64,000 nucleotides of DNA from Microbacterium sp. Root53 (lineage in GTDB: Bacteria > Actinomycetota > Actinomycetes > Actinomycetales > Microbacteriaceae), in contig NZ_LMFR01000026.1 in assembly GCF_001426925.1 (NCBI RefSeq), positions 1-64,000 of the forward strand, given 5' to 3'. Below are positions 37,272-49,915 of the stretch, piece by piece; the first letter of the stretch is position 1, and every line of letters begins with the position of its first letter. Made by a program: the position numbers and the translations under genes. A model generated the notes under the pieces. It ran no database searches. It was given only the letters and a program-made list of their open reading frames with translations, and was not told the DNA's origin.

Positions 37272-38294
37272 ATGACCGAGCCGTTCATCGTGCAGCCGCG
37301 GGGCGCGCAGCCCGCCGGGCGCGGCTCGCCTGCCGTGCCGGACGAGCGCCCTGAGGCATCGCAGGATGCGCTGGGGCCGCTGAGCGCGTACCTGCGCGAC
37401 CCCGCCGTGACCGACGTGTTCGTGAACGGGGCGTCCGGGGTGTTCGTCGATCGAGGGGACGGCCCGCGGCCGGATCCGGCCTGGCGCGCGTCCGAGCGCG
37501 AGGTGCGCGAGCTCGCCACGGCGCTGATCGCCCGGGGCGGGCGGCACATCGACGACGCGACGCCGTGCGTGGACGTGCGGCTGCAGGACGGGATCCGGGT
37601 GCACGCGGTCCTGCCGCCCATCGCCACGAGCGGCACGGCCCTGTCCATCCGGATCCCGCGCCTGCGCGGAGCCGACCTCGACGCGCTGTGCCGGGGCGGC
37701 TCGTTCGGGGACGACGCCCGGCGCTGGCTCGTGCGGATCGTGCGCGAGCGCGAGAACCTGCTGGTCACGGGCGCCGCGGGCACCGGCAAGACCACGCTGC
37801 TCGGCGCGCTGCTCGCGCACGCACCCGGGCACGAGCGCATCGTCACGATCGAGGACGTGGCCGAGCTGCGGATCGCCCACCCGCACCACGTCTCCCTCGA
37901 GGCGCGGCAGCCGAACCTCGAGGGCGCGGGCGGCGTCGACCTCGCGCGGCTCGTGCGCGAGTCGCTCCGGATGCGGCCCGACCGGATCGTGGTGGGCGAG
38001 TGCCGCGGCGAGGAGGTCCGCGAGCTGCTCACGGCGCTCAACACGGGCCACGACGGCGGAGCCGGCACGCTGCACGCGAGCGGCCTGGCGGAGGTGCCCG
38101 CGCGGCTGGAGGCGCTTGGCGCGCTGGCGGGCATGGACGACCACGCCGTCACGCGGCAGGTGTGCAGTGCGATCGGCTTCGTACTGCACCTCGAGCGCCG
38201 CCCCGACGGATCGCGCCGCCTCGCGCGCGTGGGCCGGTTCACCGACGCCGGCGGGCGGCTCGGCATCGAGGAGGTGACGCCGTGGCGCGCGTGA
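37272..38294 (+). CDS. tadA: TadA/CpaF-type secretion ATPase
   Basis: 340 residues. N-terminal domain with AYLRDPAVTDVFVNGASGVFVDRG, then the hexameric ATPase core: Walker A LVTGAAGTGKTTLLGALLAH, Asp box IVTIEDVAELRI, Walker B RPDRIVVGECRGEEVRELLTALNTGHDGGAGTLHA (split here for reading: VVGECRG and NTGHDGGAGTLHAS). It powers assembly of the Flp/Tad pilus at the inner membrane. Shorter than many CpaF proteins, lacking their N-terminal extension, as in the actinobacterial tad locus next to topA. ATG by the leaderless element. Overlaps the next gene. Confidence 0.93.
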   Translation: MTEPFIVQPRGAQPAGRGSPAVPDERPEASQDALGPLSAYLRDPAVTDVFVNGASGVFVDRGDGPRPDPAWRASEREVRELATALIARGGRHIDDATPCVDVRLQDGIRVHAVLPPIATSGTALSIRIPRLRGADLDALCRGGSFGDDARRWLVRIVRERENLLVTGAAGTGKTTLLGALLAHAPGHERIVTIEDVAELRIAHPHHVSLEARQPNLEGAGGVDLARLVRESLRMRPDRIVVGECRGEEVRELLTALNTGHDGGAGTLHASGLAEVPARLEALGALAGMDDHAVTRQVCSAIGFVLHLERRPDGSRRLARVGRFTDAGGRLGIEEVTPWRA

Positions 38295-39199
38295 CGCCGG
38301 ACGCCGGCGCGGCGGCCGGCGCGACCGTGCTGAAGCTCGCCGTGCTGCTGCAGGCCGGCGCGACGCCCGACGCCGCATGGCGGCACCTGGGGGAGGCCGG
38401 CGGCGACGCCGCGGCGGGGCGGATCGCCGAGCGCCACGCGGCGGGCGAGCCCCTGGTCCAGGCGATCGAGGCCGAAGCCGAGCGCGGCGACCGGGGCGCC
38501 GAGGTGTGGCGCGACGTCGCGGCCGCGTGGGAGATCGCCGCCACGGTGGGCGCGCCCCTCGCCGACTGTCTGCGGTCGATGGCTGCCGCGCTGCGCGACG
38601 CCCGCGAGGCGCAGGACGACGTGCGGATCGCCCTGACCGAGCCCGCGGGAACCGCCCGGCTCATGACCTGGCTGCCGCTCGCGGGACTGGCGATCGGCGC
38701 CGCGCTCGGCTTCGACATGCTCGGCGTCCTCTTCGCCTCTCCGATCGGGATCGGCTGCCTCGCCTCGGGCGGCGCGCTGCTGCTGGTCGCGCGGGCGTGG
38801 ACCCGCCGCCTGGTGCGGGCCGCGCAGCCGCCGCCCGGGACGCCGGGCATGCACGCCGAGCTCACCGCGATCGCCCTCAGCGGCGGCGTCTCGATCGATC
38901 GCGCGGCGCGCCTCGTGGCGCAGGCCCCGGGCGGAGCGCGGCCGGGCGGCGACGAGACCGCGGCGGTGCTCGCCCTGTCCCGCGACGCCGGCATCCCGGG
39001 AGTCGAGCTGCTGCGGGCCACCGCCGCGCACGAGCGGCAGGCCGCGCGGACGGAGGGGCGGATCCGCGCCGCGCGCCTCGCCACCCGGCTCCTGCTCCCG
39101 CTCGGCGTGTGCACGCTGCCCGCGTTCCTGTGCCTCGGCGTCGCCCCCATGCTGCTCGGCGTGCTGGCCGCCACCCCGCTCCCGGCGCTCGCCGGGTGA
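38282..39199 (+). CDS. Single TadB/TadC-like T2SF platform protein
   Basis: 305 residues. One protein carries what are usually two proteins: a cytoplasmic helical half (VLKLAVLLQAGATPDAAWRHL ... PLADCLRSMAAALRDARE), two membrane helices around LMTWLPLAGLAIGAALGFDMLGV and IGCLASGGALLLVARAW, a second helical half (AELTAIALSGGVSIDRAARLV) and two closing helices (LLLPLGVCTLPAFLCLGVAPMLLGVLAATPL). This is the inner-membrane platform for the pilus. GTG at 38282 overlaps tadA by 13 nt; a second in-frame GTG lies three codons later. Confidence 0.85.
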   Translation: MARVTPDAGAAAGATVLKLAVLLQAGATPDAAWRHLGEAGGDAAAGRIAERHAAGEPLVQAIEAEAERGDRGAEVWRDVAAAWEIAATVGAPLADCLRSMAAALRDAREAQDDVRIALTEPAGTARLMTWLPLAGLAIGAALGFDMLGVLFASPIGIGCLASGGALLLVARAWTRRLVRAAQPPPGTPGMHAELTAIALSGGVSIDRAARLVAQAPGGARPGGDETAAVLALSRDAGIPGVELLRATAAHERQAARTEGRIRAARLATRLLLPLGVCTLPAFLCLGVAPMLLGVLAATPLPALAG

Positions 39200-39234
39200 C
39201 CCGAAGAAACCGACACCGACAGGAAGAAGGAGTC

Positions 39235-39435
39235 ATGTCCGAACCCATCCCCACCTCCGCGCGCCCGACCATCGGGGGCCTGCTCGCGGACGACACCGGC
39301 GCCTCGACCGCCGAGTACGCGATCGTCACGATGGCCGCGGTCGCGTTCGCGGGCGTGCTCGTCGTGATCATGCGGTCCGGCGAGGTGCGCGAGATCCTCA
39401 CCGACCTCGTCCGCCGGGCGCTGACGGTCGCGTGA
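39235..39435 (+). CDS. DUF4244/Flp-type pilin
   Basis: 66 residues. A short leader (MSEPIPTSARPTIGGLLADD) ends before TGASTAEYAIVTMAAVAFAG, which has the Glu-Tyr pair typical of type IVb pilins after the cleavage Gly, followed by a single hydrophobic helix and a short C-terminus (EVREILTDLVRRALTVA). Likely the pilus subunit. ATG with GAAGAAGGAG. It precedes two TadE-like genes. Confidence 0.88.
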   Translation: MSEPIPTSARPTIGGLLADDTGASTAEYAIVTMAAVAFAGVLVVIMRSGEVREILTDLVRRALTVA

Positions 39436-39815
39436 TCCGGCGCGTCGCACAGCGGCGCCGCCTGGGCGGCCCCGACGGCGGGCAGGGCGCGGGGGAGCGC
39501 GGGTCGGTCGCCGCCGAGCTCGCGGTCGCGCTGCCCGCCGTCGTGGTCGTGATCCTGCTCGGCGTGGGCGCCCTCATGGCGGCCTCCACCCAGGTGCGGC
39601 TGCAGGACGTCGCGGCCGACGCCGCCCGGCTCGTGGCCCGCGGCGAGCCCGAGGGGCGCGCGAGCGGCGTCGTGGCGCAGGCGGTCCCGGGAGCCCGCGC
39701 CGCGACGTCTCGGCGCGGCGACCTCGTGTGCGTCACGGCGTCGGTCGACGCGCGCGTTGCCGGCGTCCCGATCCCGCTCCGCGCGGCCAGCTGCGCGCTC
39801 GGCGGCGGACTCTAG
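39432..39815 (+). CDS. TadE family pseudopilin
   Basis: 127 residues. Basic N-terminus, then GERGSVAAELAVALPAVVVVILLGVGALMAAST, which has the pilin-like Gly, Glu and hydrophobic helix of TadE, and a small extracytoplasmic domain with a Cys pair (LVCVTASVDARVAGVPIPLRAASCAL). GTG start overlaps the pilin stop by 4 nt. Minor subunit or assembly factor of the Flp pilus. Confidence 0.88.
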   Translation: MIRRVAQRRRLGGPDGGQGAGERGSVAAELAVALPAVVVVILLGVGALMAASTQVRLQDVAADAARLVARGEPEGRASGVVAQAVPGARAATSRRGDLVCVTASVDARVAGVPIPLRAASCALGGGL

Positions 39816-39827
39816 AGGGGAGAGGCC

Positions 39828-40145
39828 ATGGCCGGCTCCGCGCTCGCGGCGGGCGCCGCCGGCGCCGCGGCCGTGCTGATGCTGGGACTCGCGGCGTCCG
39901 GTGCGGCCGCCGCCGAGAGCCAGCGGATCGCGGGCGTCGCCGACGCGAGCGCGCTCGCCGCGGCCGACGCGGCGAGCGGCGCCGTGCCGGGCGACCCGTG
40001 CGCCCGCGCGGCCGAGGTCGCCGGCGCGCAGGGCGCGACGATCACCGCATGCGCGGTCGACGGGCTCATCGCGACCGTCACGGCATCCGCCCGGTTCGCC
40101 GGGCTGCCGGTGCACGCGACCGCTCGAGCGGGCCCGCCGCCCTGA
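39828..40145 (+). CDS. Second TadE-like protein (Rv3654c type)
   Basis: 105 residues. Hydrophobic helix with SALAAGAAGAAAVLMLGLAASGAAAAESQRIA, ADASALAAADAASG typical of secreted TadG/TadE-like proteins of actinobacteria, and two Cys (CARAAEVAG, ITACAVDGL). It lacks a positively charged leader beyond the first residue, so processing may differ from the first TadE protein. ATG at 39828 with GGGGAGAGG. Last gene of the tad operon. Confidence 0.8.
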   Translation: MAGSALAAGAAGAAAVLMLGLAASGAAAAESQRIAGVADASALAAADAASGAVPGDPCARAAEVAGAQGATITACAVDGLIATVTASARFAGLPVHATARAGPPP

Positions 40146-40223
40146 CCCCGGGGCCGCGATCCTGGACCCGGTGCGGTTGTGTGAGAATGGTCAAGCGGAC
40201 CCTTTCCCCTCCGCGCATCCACG

Positions 40224-40972
<749 letters not shown>

Positions 40973-40976
<4 letters not shown>

Positions 40977-41824
40977 GGATCGTCCGCACCGTCGCCGAGG
41001 TCCGCGCCGCCGTCGGCGAGGCGCGCAGCCACGGCCACGTCGTCGGCCTCGTGCCCACCATGGGCGCCTTCCACGAGGGGCACCTGTCGCTCATCCGGCA
41101 GGCGCGGATCGAGAGCGACCTCGTGGTCGTGTCGATCTTCGTGAACCCGACGCAGTTCGGGCCGAGCGAGGACCTCGCCGCGTACCCGCGCGACGAGGCG
41201 CGCGACGTCGAGCTGGCCCGCGAGGCCGGCGCCGACATCGTGTTCGCGCCCTCGGTCGAGGAGATGTACCCGAGCGGGTTCGCGACGACCATCCACGTGT
41301 CGGGACTGACCGACGTGCTCTGCGGCGCGAGCCGCGGCCCGCACCACTTCGACGGCGTCGCGACGGTCGTGACGAAGCTCTTCGCCATCGTCACCCCGGA
41401 TGTCGCGTTCTTCGGGCAGAAGGACGCGCAGCAGGTGCTGGTCGTGCGCCGCCTGGTGCGCGACCTCGACCTGCCGGTCCGCATCGTGGCCTGCCCGATC
41501 GTCCGCGAGCCGGACGGCCTGGCCATGAGCTCGCGCAACGTGTACCTCGACGCCGAGTCGCGCCGCCGGGCGACCGCCCTGAACCGCGCGCTCACCGCCG
41601 CCGAGCGGGCGTTCGCCGGGGGCGAGACGTCGGCCGCGGCCCTGCTGTCGGCCGCCCGCGACGAGCTCGCGGCCGAGGGCATCGAGCCCGAGTACCTGGA
41701 GCTGCGCTCCGCCGACGACCTGCGGCCGCTGGACCGCGTCGACGGCGCCGCGCTCCTCGCCGTGGCCGCGCGCGTGGGCGCGGCGCGGCTCATCGACAAC
41801 CGGATCCTGGAGGCGAACCGCTGA
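40973..41824 (+). CDS. panC: Pantothenate synthetase
   Basis: 283 residues. ATP-dependent condensation of pantoate and beta-alanine. Nucleotidyltransferase motifs [19 protein letters not shown] (HxGH), [56 protein letters not shown] and the KMSKS-like [12 protein letters not shown] at 40973 with GGAGGAC; its first codon lies inside the DUF2520 end and its stop overlaps panD (ATGA). Confidence 0.97.
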
Positions 41825-42213
41825 TGCGACGCACGCTGCTGAAGTCGAAGATCCACCGCGCGACGGTGACGGGGAGCGACCTGAACTACGTCGGGTCGAT
41901 CACGATCGACGCCGACCTGCTCGACGCCGCCGACATCCTCGAGCACGAGCAGGTGCACGTGGTGGACGTCGACAACGGCTCCCGGTTCGTCACCTACACG
42001 ATCGCCGGCGAGCGGGGCTCCGGGGCCGTGCAGGTGAACGGCGCGGCCGCGCGGCTCGTCCACCAGGGCGACACCGTGATCGTCATCTCCTACGCGGAGT
42101 ACGACGAGACCGAACTCGACGCCTACATCCCGACCGTGGTGCACGTCGACCGCGCCAACGGGGTCATCGGCGTCGACGCCGCGGTGGCCGAGCTGCGGGG
42201 CGTGCCGGCATGA
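41824..42213 (+). CDS. panD: Aspartate 1-decarboxylase
   Basis: 129 residues. Makes beta-alanine from aspartate. The proenzyme self-cleaves at Gly24-Ser25 within [18 protein letters not shown], giving the pyruvoyl group on the alpha chain; Lys9, Tyr22 and the IISYAEYDE-like C-terminal region ([14 protein letters not shown]) are present. ATG start shared with the panC stop. Confidence 0.97.
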   Translation: MRRTLLKSKIHRATVTGSDLNYVGSITIDADLLDAADILEHEQVHVVDVDNGSRFVTYTIAGERGSGAVQVNGAAARLVHQGDTVIVISYAEYDETELDAYIPTVVHVDRANGVIGVDAAVAELRGVPA

Positions 42214-43070
42214 GCGACGCCCCGGACGCGGGGGCGCCCCGCCCGCGCGTGACCATCGAGAGGCTCGCCGAGCGCAAGGCGCGACGCGAGCCCATCGTGA
42301 TGGTGACCGCGTACGACCACCCGAGCGCGCGCGCCGCGGACGCCGCCGGCGTCGACGTCGTGCTGGTCGGCGACTCGGCCGCCATGACGGTGCTCGGCTA
42401 CGACAGCACCGTGCCGATCACGGCGGACGAGATGATCATGCTCGCCGCCGCCGTCCGCCGCGGGCTCACGTCGCCCCTGATGGTCGCCGACCTGCCGTTC
42501 GGCTCGTACGAGGACTCGGACGAGCAGGCCGTCGCCACCGCCCGACGGTTCGCCGAGAGCACCGGATGCGACGCGGTCAAGATCGAGGGCGGCGGGGCGA
42601 TCGTCGACCGGGCTCACGCGATCGTCGCCGCCGGCATCCCCGTGATGGGGCACGTCGGCCTCACGCCCCAGACCGCGGTGGACTTCCGCGCGCAGGGCCG
42701 CACGGCGGAGGCCGCGCGCGACATCCGCGACGCGGCGCTCGCGCTGCAGGACGCGGGGTGCTTCGCGCTCGTGTTCGAGGCGATCCCGGGCGACGTCACC
42801 GAGGCGGTCATGCCCGGGCTCCGCATCCCCGTGATCGGGATCGGCGCCGGCCCCGGGACGGACGGGCAGGTGCTCGTCTTCCACGATCTGCTCGGCATCT
42901 CGGAGGGCCGCCCTGCGCGGTTCGTGAAGCGCTACGCCGACCTGCGCGCCGACATGGTCGCCGGCGTCGCGGCCTACGCCGACGACGTCCGGTCGCGCCG
43001 CTATCCGGCGCCCGAGCACGGCTATGCGATGGCCGCGGGCGAGGCTGAGCGGCTCCGCGAGCTCCTCTGA
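42210..43070 (+). CDS. panB: 3-methyl-2-oxobutanoate hydroxymethyltransferase
   Basis: 286 residues. First pantothenate step, hydroxymethyl transfer from methylene-THF to ketoisovalerate. Signature stretches [74 protein letters not shown] and [25 protein letters not shown] start overlaps the panD stop by 4 nt, so panC, panD and panB are one tightly coupled operon. Confidence 0.97.
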   Translation: MSDAPDAGAPRPRVTIERLAERKARREPIVMVTAYDHPSARAADAAGVDVVLVGDSAAMTVLGYDSTVPITADEMIMLAAAVRRGLTSPLMVADLPFGSYEDSDEQAVATARRFAESTGCDAVKIEGGGAIVDRAHAIVAAGIPVMGHVGLTPQTAVDFRAQGRTAEAARDIRDAALALQDAGCFALVFEAIPGDVTEAVMPGLRIPVIGIGAGPGTDGQVLVFHDLLGISEGRPARFVKRYADLRADMVAGVAAYADDVRSRRYPAPEHGYAMAAGEAERLRELL

Positions 43071-43207
43071 TCCGGGGCACCGGCCCCGATCCCGCCGTCC
43101 GCACACGGACCGCCGCGGCGCCGCATCCGCCGCCTCATGGGCGGATCCCCCTGAGTCGGCGCTCAGGCGCGCTGTATGTATTGTGTGCAACGACGAAAGG
43201 ACACCCG

Positions 43208-46050
<2,843 letters not shown>

Positions 46051-46054
<4 letters not shown>

Positions 46055-46692
46055 CCGAGTCCGCCGGGCTCTGGATCACGTTCGAGGGCGGCGACGGCTC
46101 CGGGAAGACCACGCAGGCTCGTCTGCTGCAGGAGTGGATCGAGAGCACGGGCCGTACGGTCGTGCGCACGCGCGAGCCGGGCGGCACCGACGTCGGGCGC
46201 ACGCTGCGCGAGCTCGTGCTGCACCACCGGGCCGCCGACGGCACGAGCGACATCGGCCCGCGCGCCGAGGCGCTGCTGTTCGCCGCGGACCGCGCGCACC
46301 ACGTGGCGTCGCTGGTGAAGCCGGCGCTCGAGCGCGGCGAGGTCGTGATCCAGGATCGCTACCTCGACTCGTCCGTCGCGTACCAGGGCGCGGGCCGCGT
46401 GCTCGACCCCGCCGAGGTGCGCGACCTGTCGCTGTGGGCGACCGACGGCGCGCTCCCGGACGTGACCGTGCTGCTCGACCTGGATCCGGCGGCCGCGCGC
46501 GCCCGGCTCGACGCCGACGACAAGCCCTTCGACCGGCTCGAGGCCGAGAAGGCGGAGTTCCACACGCGCGTGCGCGAGGCCTTCCTCGCGCTCGCCGCCG
46601 CCGAGCCCGACCGCTTCCTGGTGCTCGACGCCTCCCGCCCGATCACCGACCTCGCCGCCGACATCCGCGCCCGCGTCACCCCGCTGCTCTGA
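46051..46692 (+). CDS. tmk: Thymidylate kinase
   Basis: 213 residues. Phosphorylates dTMP. P-loop ITFEGGDGSGKTTQARLL, DR motif REPGGTDVGRTLRELVL, RAEALLFAADRAHHV, IQDRYLDSSVAYQGAGR. The lid contains no Arg-rich P-loop variant of E. coli. GTG start overlaps the topA stop (GTGA). Followed by a repeat region then holB, the usual actinobacterial topA-tmk-holB order. Confidence 0.96.
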
Positions 46693-46727
46693 CCCCTGTG
46701 CACCGCCGCTCGACGGCGCCGTCGGCA

Positions 46728-46875
46728 TGTCTGTCGTGCGAGCGAAGCGAGCGTGCCGCGGAGCGGCCAATCGCAGCGCGAAGCGCTGCCGAACGGAGCG
46801 AAGCGACGTTCCTCGCTCGCAAGGGTGCCGCTTGCGGCCCCGCAGCGTGCGAGACGCTTCTAGAAGAGAACGTCC
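46728..46875. repeat. Family B repeat, inverted copy, between tmk and holB
   Basis: Read on the minus strand: TTCTAGAAGCGTCTCGCACG at one end, then GCGAGCGAGGAACGTCGCTT, CGTTCGGCAGCGCTTCGCGC, TGCGATTGGCCGCTCCGCGG, CACGCTCGCTTCGCTCGCAC. It is in the opposite orientation to the copies at 25.3 and 57.7 kb and shares with the latter the TGCGATTGGCCGCTCC words. No gene in 46693-46899. Confidence 0.8.
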
Positions 46876-46886
46876 CATGCCGCCGT

Positions 46887-46892
46887 TAGGCT
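46887..46892 (+). promoter_or_regulatory. Leaderless -10 element of holB (TAGGCT)
   Basis: TAGGCT ends 7 nt before the ATG at 46900. Confidence 0.55.
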
Positions 46893-46899
46893 GGAGCGC

Positions 46900-48054
46900 A
46901 TGACCACCGTGGCCGCGCCCTCCCTGCCGTGGGGCGAGGTGTGGGGGCAGGACGAGGCCGTCGAGACCCTCCGCGCCGCGGCCGCCGATCCCGGTGCGCT
47001 CGCGCACGCGTGGCTCATCACCGGCCCTCCCGGTTCGGGACGCGCGCCCCTCGCGCGCGCGTTCGCCGCGGCCCTGATCGCGGGGCCCGACGACGAGCAC
47101 GGCATGCGCCAGGTGCTCGCGGGCACCCATCCGGATCTCACCGCGCTGCGCACGGAGGGCGTGATCATCCGGATCGAGGATGCGCGCGCCATGGCCGCCC
47201 GCTCCTACCTCGCCCCGTCCGCGGGGCGCTATCGCGTGATGCTGATGGAGGACGCCGACCGGATGACCGAGCGCACGTCGAACGTGCTGCTCAAGGCGCT
47301 CGAGGAGCCACCCGCCGACACGGTCTGGATCCTGTGCGCGCCGAGCGACGCCGACCTGCTGCCGACCATCCGCTCGCGGGTGCGCGTGCTGCGGCTGCGC
47401 GAGCCGGAGGTCGAGCAGGTCGCGGCGCTCATCACGGCCCGCACGGGAGCCGACCCGGCCGTTGCCGAGCAGGCGGCCCGGCACGCGCAGCGCCACATCG
47501 GCATGGCCCAGCGGCTCGCGACCGACGAGGCGTCGCGCCGCCGCCGCGACGAGACCCTGCGGGCCGTCCTGCGCGTGCGCGGCATCGCCGACGTGGTCGA
47601 GGTCGCGGGGCAGATCGTGCAGGCGGCCACGGACGACGTCAAGGCCCTCACCGCCGAGCGGGACGAGTCCGAGCGGGCGTCGCTGCTGCGCACGGTCGGG
47701 ATCCCGGACGGGTCGAAGATCCCGCCCGCGGTCCGAGCCCAGCTGTCGGCCCTTGAGGACGAGCAGAAGCGCCGCGCCACCCGCAGCCTGCGCGACGGCC
47801 TCGACCGGGTGCTGACCGACCTGCAGTCGCTCTACCGCGACGTGGTCATGCTCCAGTTCCGGCGCGACGAGGGCATCATCAACCTCGAGCTCGTCGACGA
47901 CCTGCGCGCGCTGGCCGCCGCGTGGTCGGCCGAGCGCACCCTGACCGTCCTCGATCACATCGCCGAGACGCGCGAGGCGCTCGAGCAGAACGTGCAGCCC
48001 ACGCTCGCGCTCGAGTCGCTCCTCGTGACGGTCGTCAGCGGAAGGAAGCCGTGA
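46900..48054 (+). CDS. holB: DNA polymerase III subunit delta'
   Basis: 384 residues. Clamp-loader subunit, AAA+ fold: LPWGEVWGQDEAVETLRAAA, a modified P-loop ITGPPGSGRAPLARAFA (Lys replaced, as expected in non-hydrolysing delta'), the RVMLMEDADRMTERTSNVLLKALEEPP block, and the SRC-like TIRSRVRVLRL. The C-terminal collar domain follows. ATG by the leaderless element. Works with DnaX from 14 kb. Confidence 0.94.
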   Translation: MTTVAAPSLPWGEVWGQDEAVETLRAAAADPGALAHAWLITGPPGSGRAPLARAFAAALIAGPDDEHGMRQVLAGTHPDLTALRTEGVIIRIEDARAMAARSYLAPSAGRYRVMLMEDADRMTERTSNVLLKALEEPPADTVWILCAPSDADLLPTIRSRVRVLRLREPEVEQVAALITARTGADPAVAEQAARHAQRHIGMAQRLATDEASRRRRDETLRAVLRVRGIADVVEVAGQIVQAATDDVKALTAERDESERASLLRTVGIPDGSKIPPAVRAQLSALEDEQKRRATRSLRDGLDRVLTDLQSLYRDVVMLQFRRDEGIINLELVDDLRALAAAWSAERTLTVLDHIAETREALEQNVQPTLALESLLVTVVSGRKP

Positions 48055-49613
48055 CGCGCTCACCCCGGGGCCCTCGCGCCATCCGTCGTCCCCTGTCCGC
48101 GCTCGCGCTGCTCGTCGCAGGCGCCCTCACGCTCTCGGGGTGCCTGTACTCCCAGATCCCGCGCGAGGCCGGCGGTCCGTGCGTCGCCGAGCCCGAGGTC
48201 GGGGCGGACGTCGCGGCCGACCTGCGCCCGTTCTACGAGCAGCAGATCGACTGGACCGACTGCGGCGCGGGCTTCGAGAAGGCCACGGTCACCGCGCCCC
48301 TGGACTGGTCGGATCCCGAGGCGGGCGAGATCGAGCTGGCGATCGTGCGCCAGCCGGCGACCGGCGGCGAGCCGCTCGGATCGCTGCTGGTGAACCCGGG
48401 AGGCCCGGGCCGCGGCGGGGTCGACTTCATCGCCGAGACCATCGACTTCGCCGTGAGCGAGGAGCTCCAGGAGAACTACGACATCATCGGCTTCGACCCG
48501 CGCGGGGTGGGCGGATCGACCGCCGTGCGCTGCCTCGACGCGCCCGCGATGGACGAGTTCCTCTACTCCGTGCCCGAGAACAGGCGGGACACCCCGGAAT
48601 GGGAGCGCGAGCTCGAGGAGCGCAACACGCGCTTCGCCGAGGCCTGCGAGGCGAACAGCGGCGGCGTGCTGGAGTTCATCACGACGGAGCAGTCGGCGCG
48701 CGACATGGACCTGCTGCGCGGCGTGCTGGGCGACGAGAAGCTCACGTACCTCGGCTACTCGTACGGGACGTTCCTCGGGGCCACCTACGCCAAGCTCTTC
48801 CCGGACCGCGTCGGCCGGCTCGTGCTCGACGGCGCGATCGACCCCTCGGTATCGGGAACGGATGTCGGCACGACGCAGGCTCTCGGCTTCGAGCGGGCGC
48901 TGCGCACGTACATGGGCTCGTGTCTCGCGGCCGAGGGATGCCCGTTCGACGGCACAGTCGACCAGGCGATGGCCGATCTCGCGGCCCTGCTGGCCGCCGT
49001 GGACCGCGCGCCCATCCCGGCCGCCGACGGGCGTGAGCTCGGCGCCGACACGCTGATGACGACGATCATCGCCGCGCTGTACGCGGAGGTGAACTGGCCG
49101 TATCTGACCGAGGCGCTGACGGGCGTGCTGCAGGGCGACCCGGCCACCGCGTTCATGCTGGCCGACTTCTACAACGGCCGCGAGAACGGGCAGTACGCCG
49201 ACAACTCGACCGAGGCGTTCCACGCGTACAACTGCATGGACTACCCGCTGGACGAGACGCAGGAGGAGCTGGACGCGGCCGACGCCCTGATCGCCCGCGA
49301 GGCCCCCACCATCGCGCCGTACTGGTCGGGACCCGGCCTGTGCGAGGTGTGGCCGTTCGAGCCGACGGGCGTGCGCGAGCCGATCGCGGCGGAGGGGGCC
49401 CCGCCCATCGTCGTGATCGGGACCACGGGCGACCCGGCCACACCGTACGAGTGGGCCGTGTCGCTCGCGGACCAGCTCTCGAGCGGCGTGATGATGACGT
49501 TCGAGGGCGAGGGCCACACCGCCTACAACGGCCAGAGCGAGTGCATCGACCGGGCCGTCGACGCGTTCTTCGTCGACGGCACCGTCCCGCAGGACGGGCT
49601 CACCTGCCGCTGA
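48051..49613 (+). CDS. Secreted lipoprotein alpha/beta hydrolase (tripeptidyl aminopeptidase-like)
   Basis: 520 residues. Twin-Arg-free signal peptide with lipobox LTLSGC (SALALLVAGALTLSGCLYS), so membrane-anchored and extracellular. S33-type fold: oxyanion GSLLVNPGGPGRGGVDF, nucleophile GYSYGTFLGATYAKLFPDRV, TAP C-terminal region with the Asp in VVIGTTGDPATPYEWA and the His in TFEGEGHTAYNGQS. Related enzymes remove tripeptides or cleave esters; the substrate is not known. GTG start overlaps the holB stop (GTGA), so it is read with holB although functionally unrelated. Confidence 0.9.
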   Translation: MTRSPRGPRAIRRPLSALALLVAGALTLSGCLYSQIPREAGGPCVAEPEVGADVAADLRPFYEQQIDWTDCGAGFEKATVTAPLDWSDPEAGEIELAIVRQPATGGEPLGSLLVNPGGPGRGGVDFIAETIDFAVSEELQENYDIIGFDPRGVGGSTAVRCLDAPAMDEFLYSVPENRRDTPEWERELEERNTRFAEACEANSGGVLEFITTEQSARDMDLLRGVLGDEKLTYLGYSYGTFLGATYAKLFPDRVGRLVLDGAIDPSVSGTDVGTTQALGFERALRTYMGSCLAAEGCPFDGTVDQAMADLAALLAAVDRAPIPAADGRELGADTLMTTIIAALYAEVNWPYLTEALTGVLQGDPATAFMLADFYNGRENGQYADNSTEAFHAYNCMDYPLDETQEELDAADALIAREAPTIAPYWSGPGLCEVWPFEPTGVREPIAAEGAPPIVVIGTTGDPATPYEWAVSLADQLSSGVMMTFEGEGHTAYNGQSECIDRAVDAFFVDGTVPQDGLTCR

Positions 49614-49644
49614 ACCAGCCGACGCTCCCGGGCGCCCGCCGCGG

Positions 49645-49674
49645 TTCGGAGCACGGTCCCGGATCGGGTATGAT
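49645..49674 (+). promoter_or_regulatory. Promoter of tRNA-Thr
   Basis: TTCGGA (49645-49650), an 18-nt spacer and TATGAT (49669-49674); the tRNA starts 29 nt later. Confidence 0.6.
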
Positions 49675-49703
49675 GGTTCATCGTGCCGCGTGAGCGCGCA
49701 CAC

Positions 49704-49776
49704 GCCGCCTTAGCTCAGTCGGCAGAGCGATTCACTCGTAATGAATAGGTCGTCGGTTCGATTCCGACAGGCGGCT
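49704..49776 (+). tRNA. tRNA-Thr(CGT)
   Basis: GCCGCCT (49704-49710) pairs with AGGCGGC (49769-49775), discriminator T. Anticodon arm ATTCA, CTCGTAA, TGAAT gives CGT. T arm has GGTTCGATTCC. CCA is not encoded. Confidence 0.97.
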
Positions 49777-49780
49777 CGAC

Positions 49781-49816
49781 AAGGCCCCCGGACTCCACTC
49801 CGGGGGCCTTCTCGTT
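49781..49816 (+). terminator. Terminator after tRNA-Thr
   Basis: AAGGCCCCCGGA (49781-49792), loop CTCCAC, TCCGGGGGCCTT (49799-49810), then CTCGTTTT. Confidence 0.85.
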
Positions 49817-49915
49817 TTCCCGGCCCCGGAGGCCCGGGCCTGGATGGCCGCATCTCGGCGGCGGATGTCCGTCGCGCGCCTCGCGGGTCGCGTCGCGAGC
49901 GGATGGGATGGTCGC

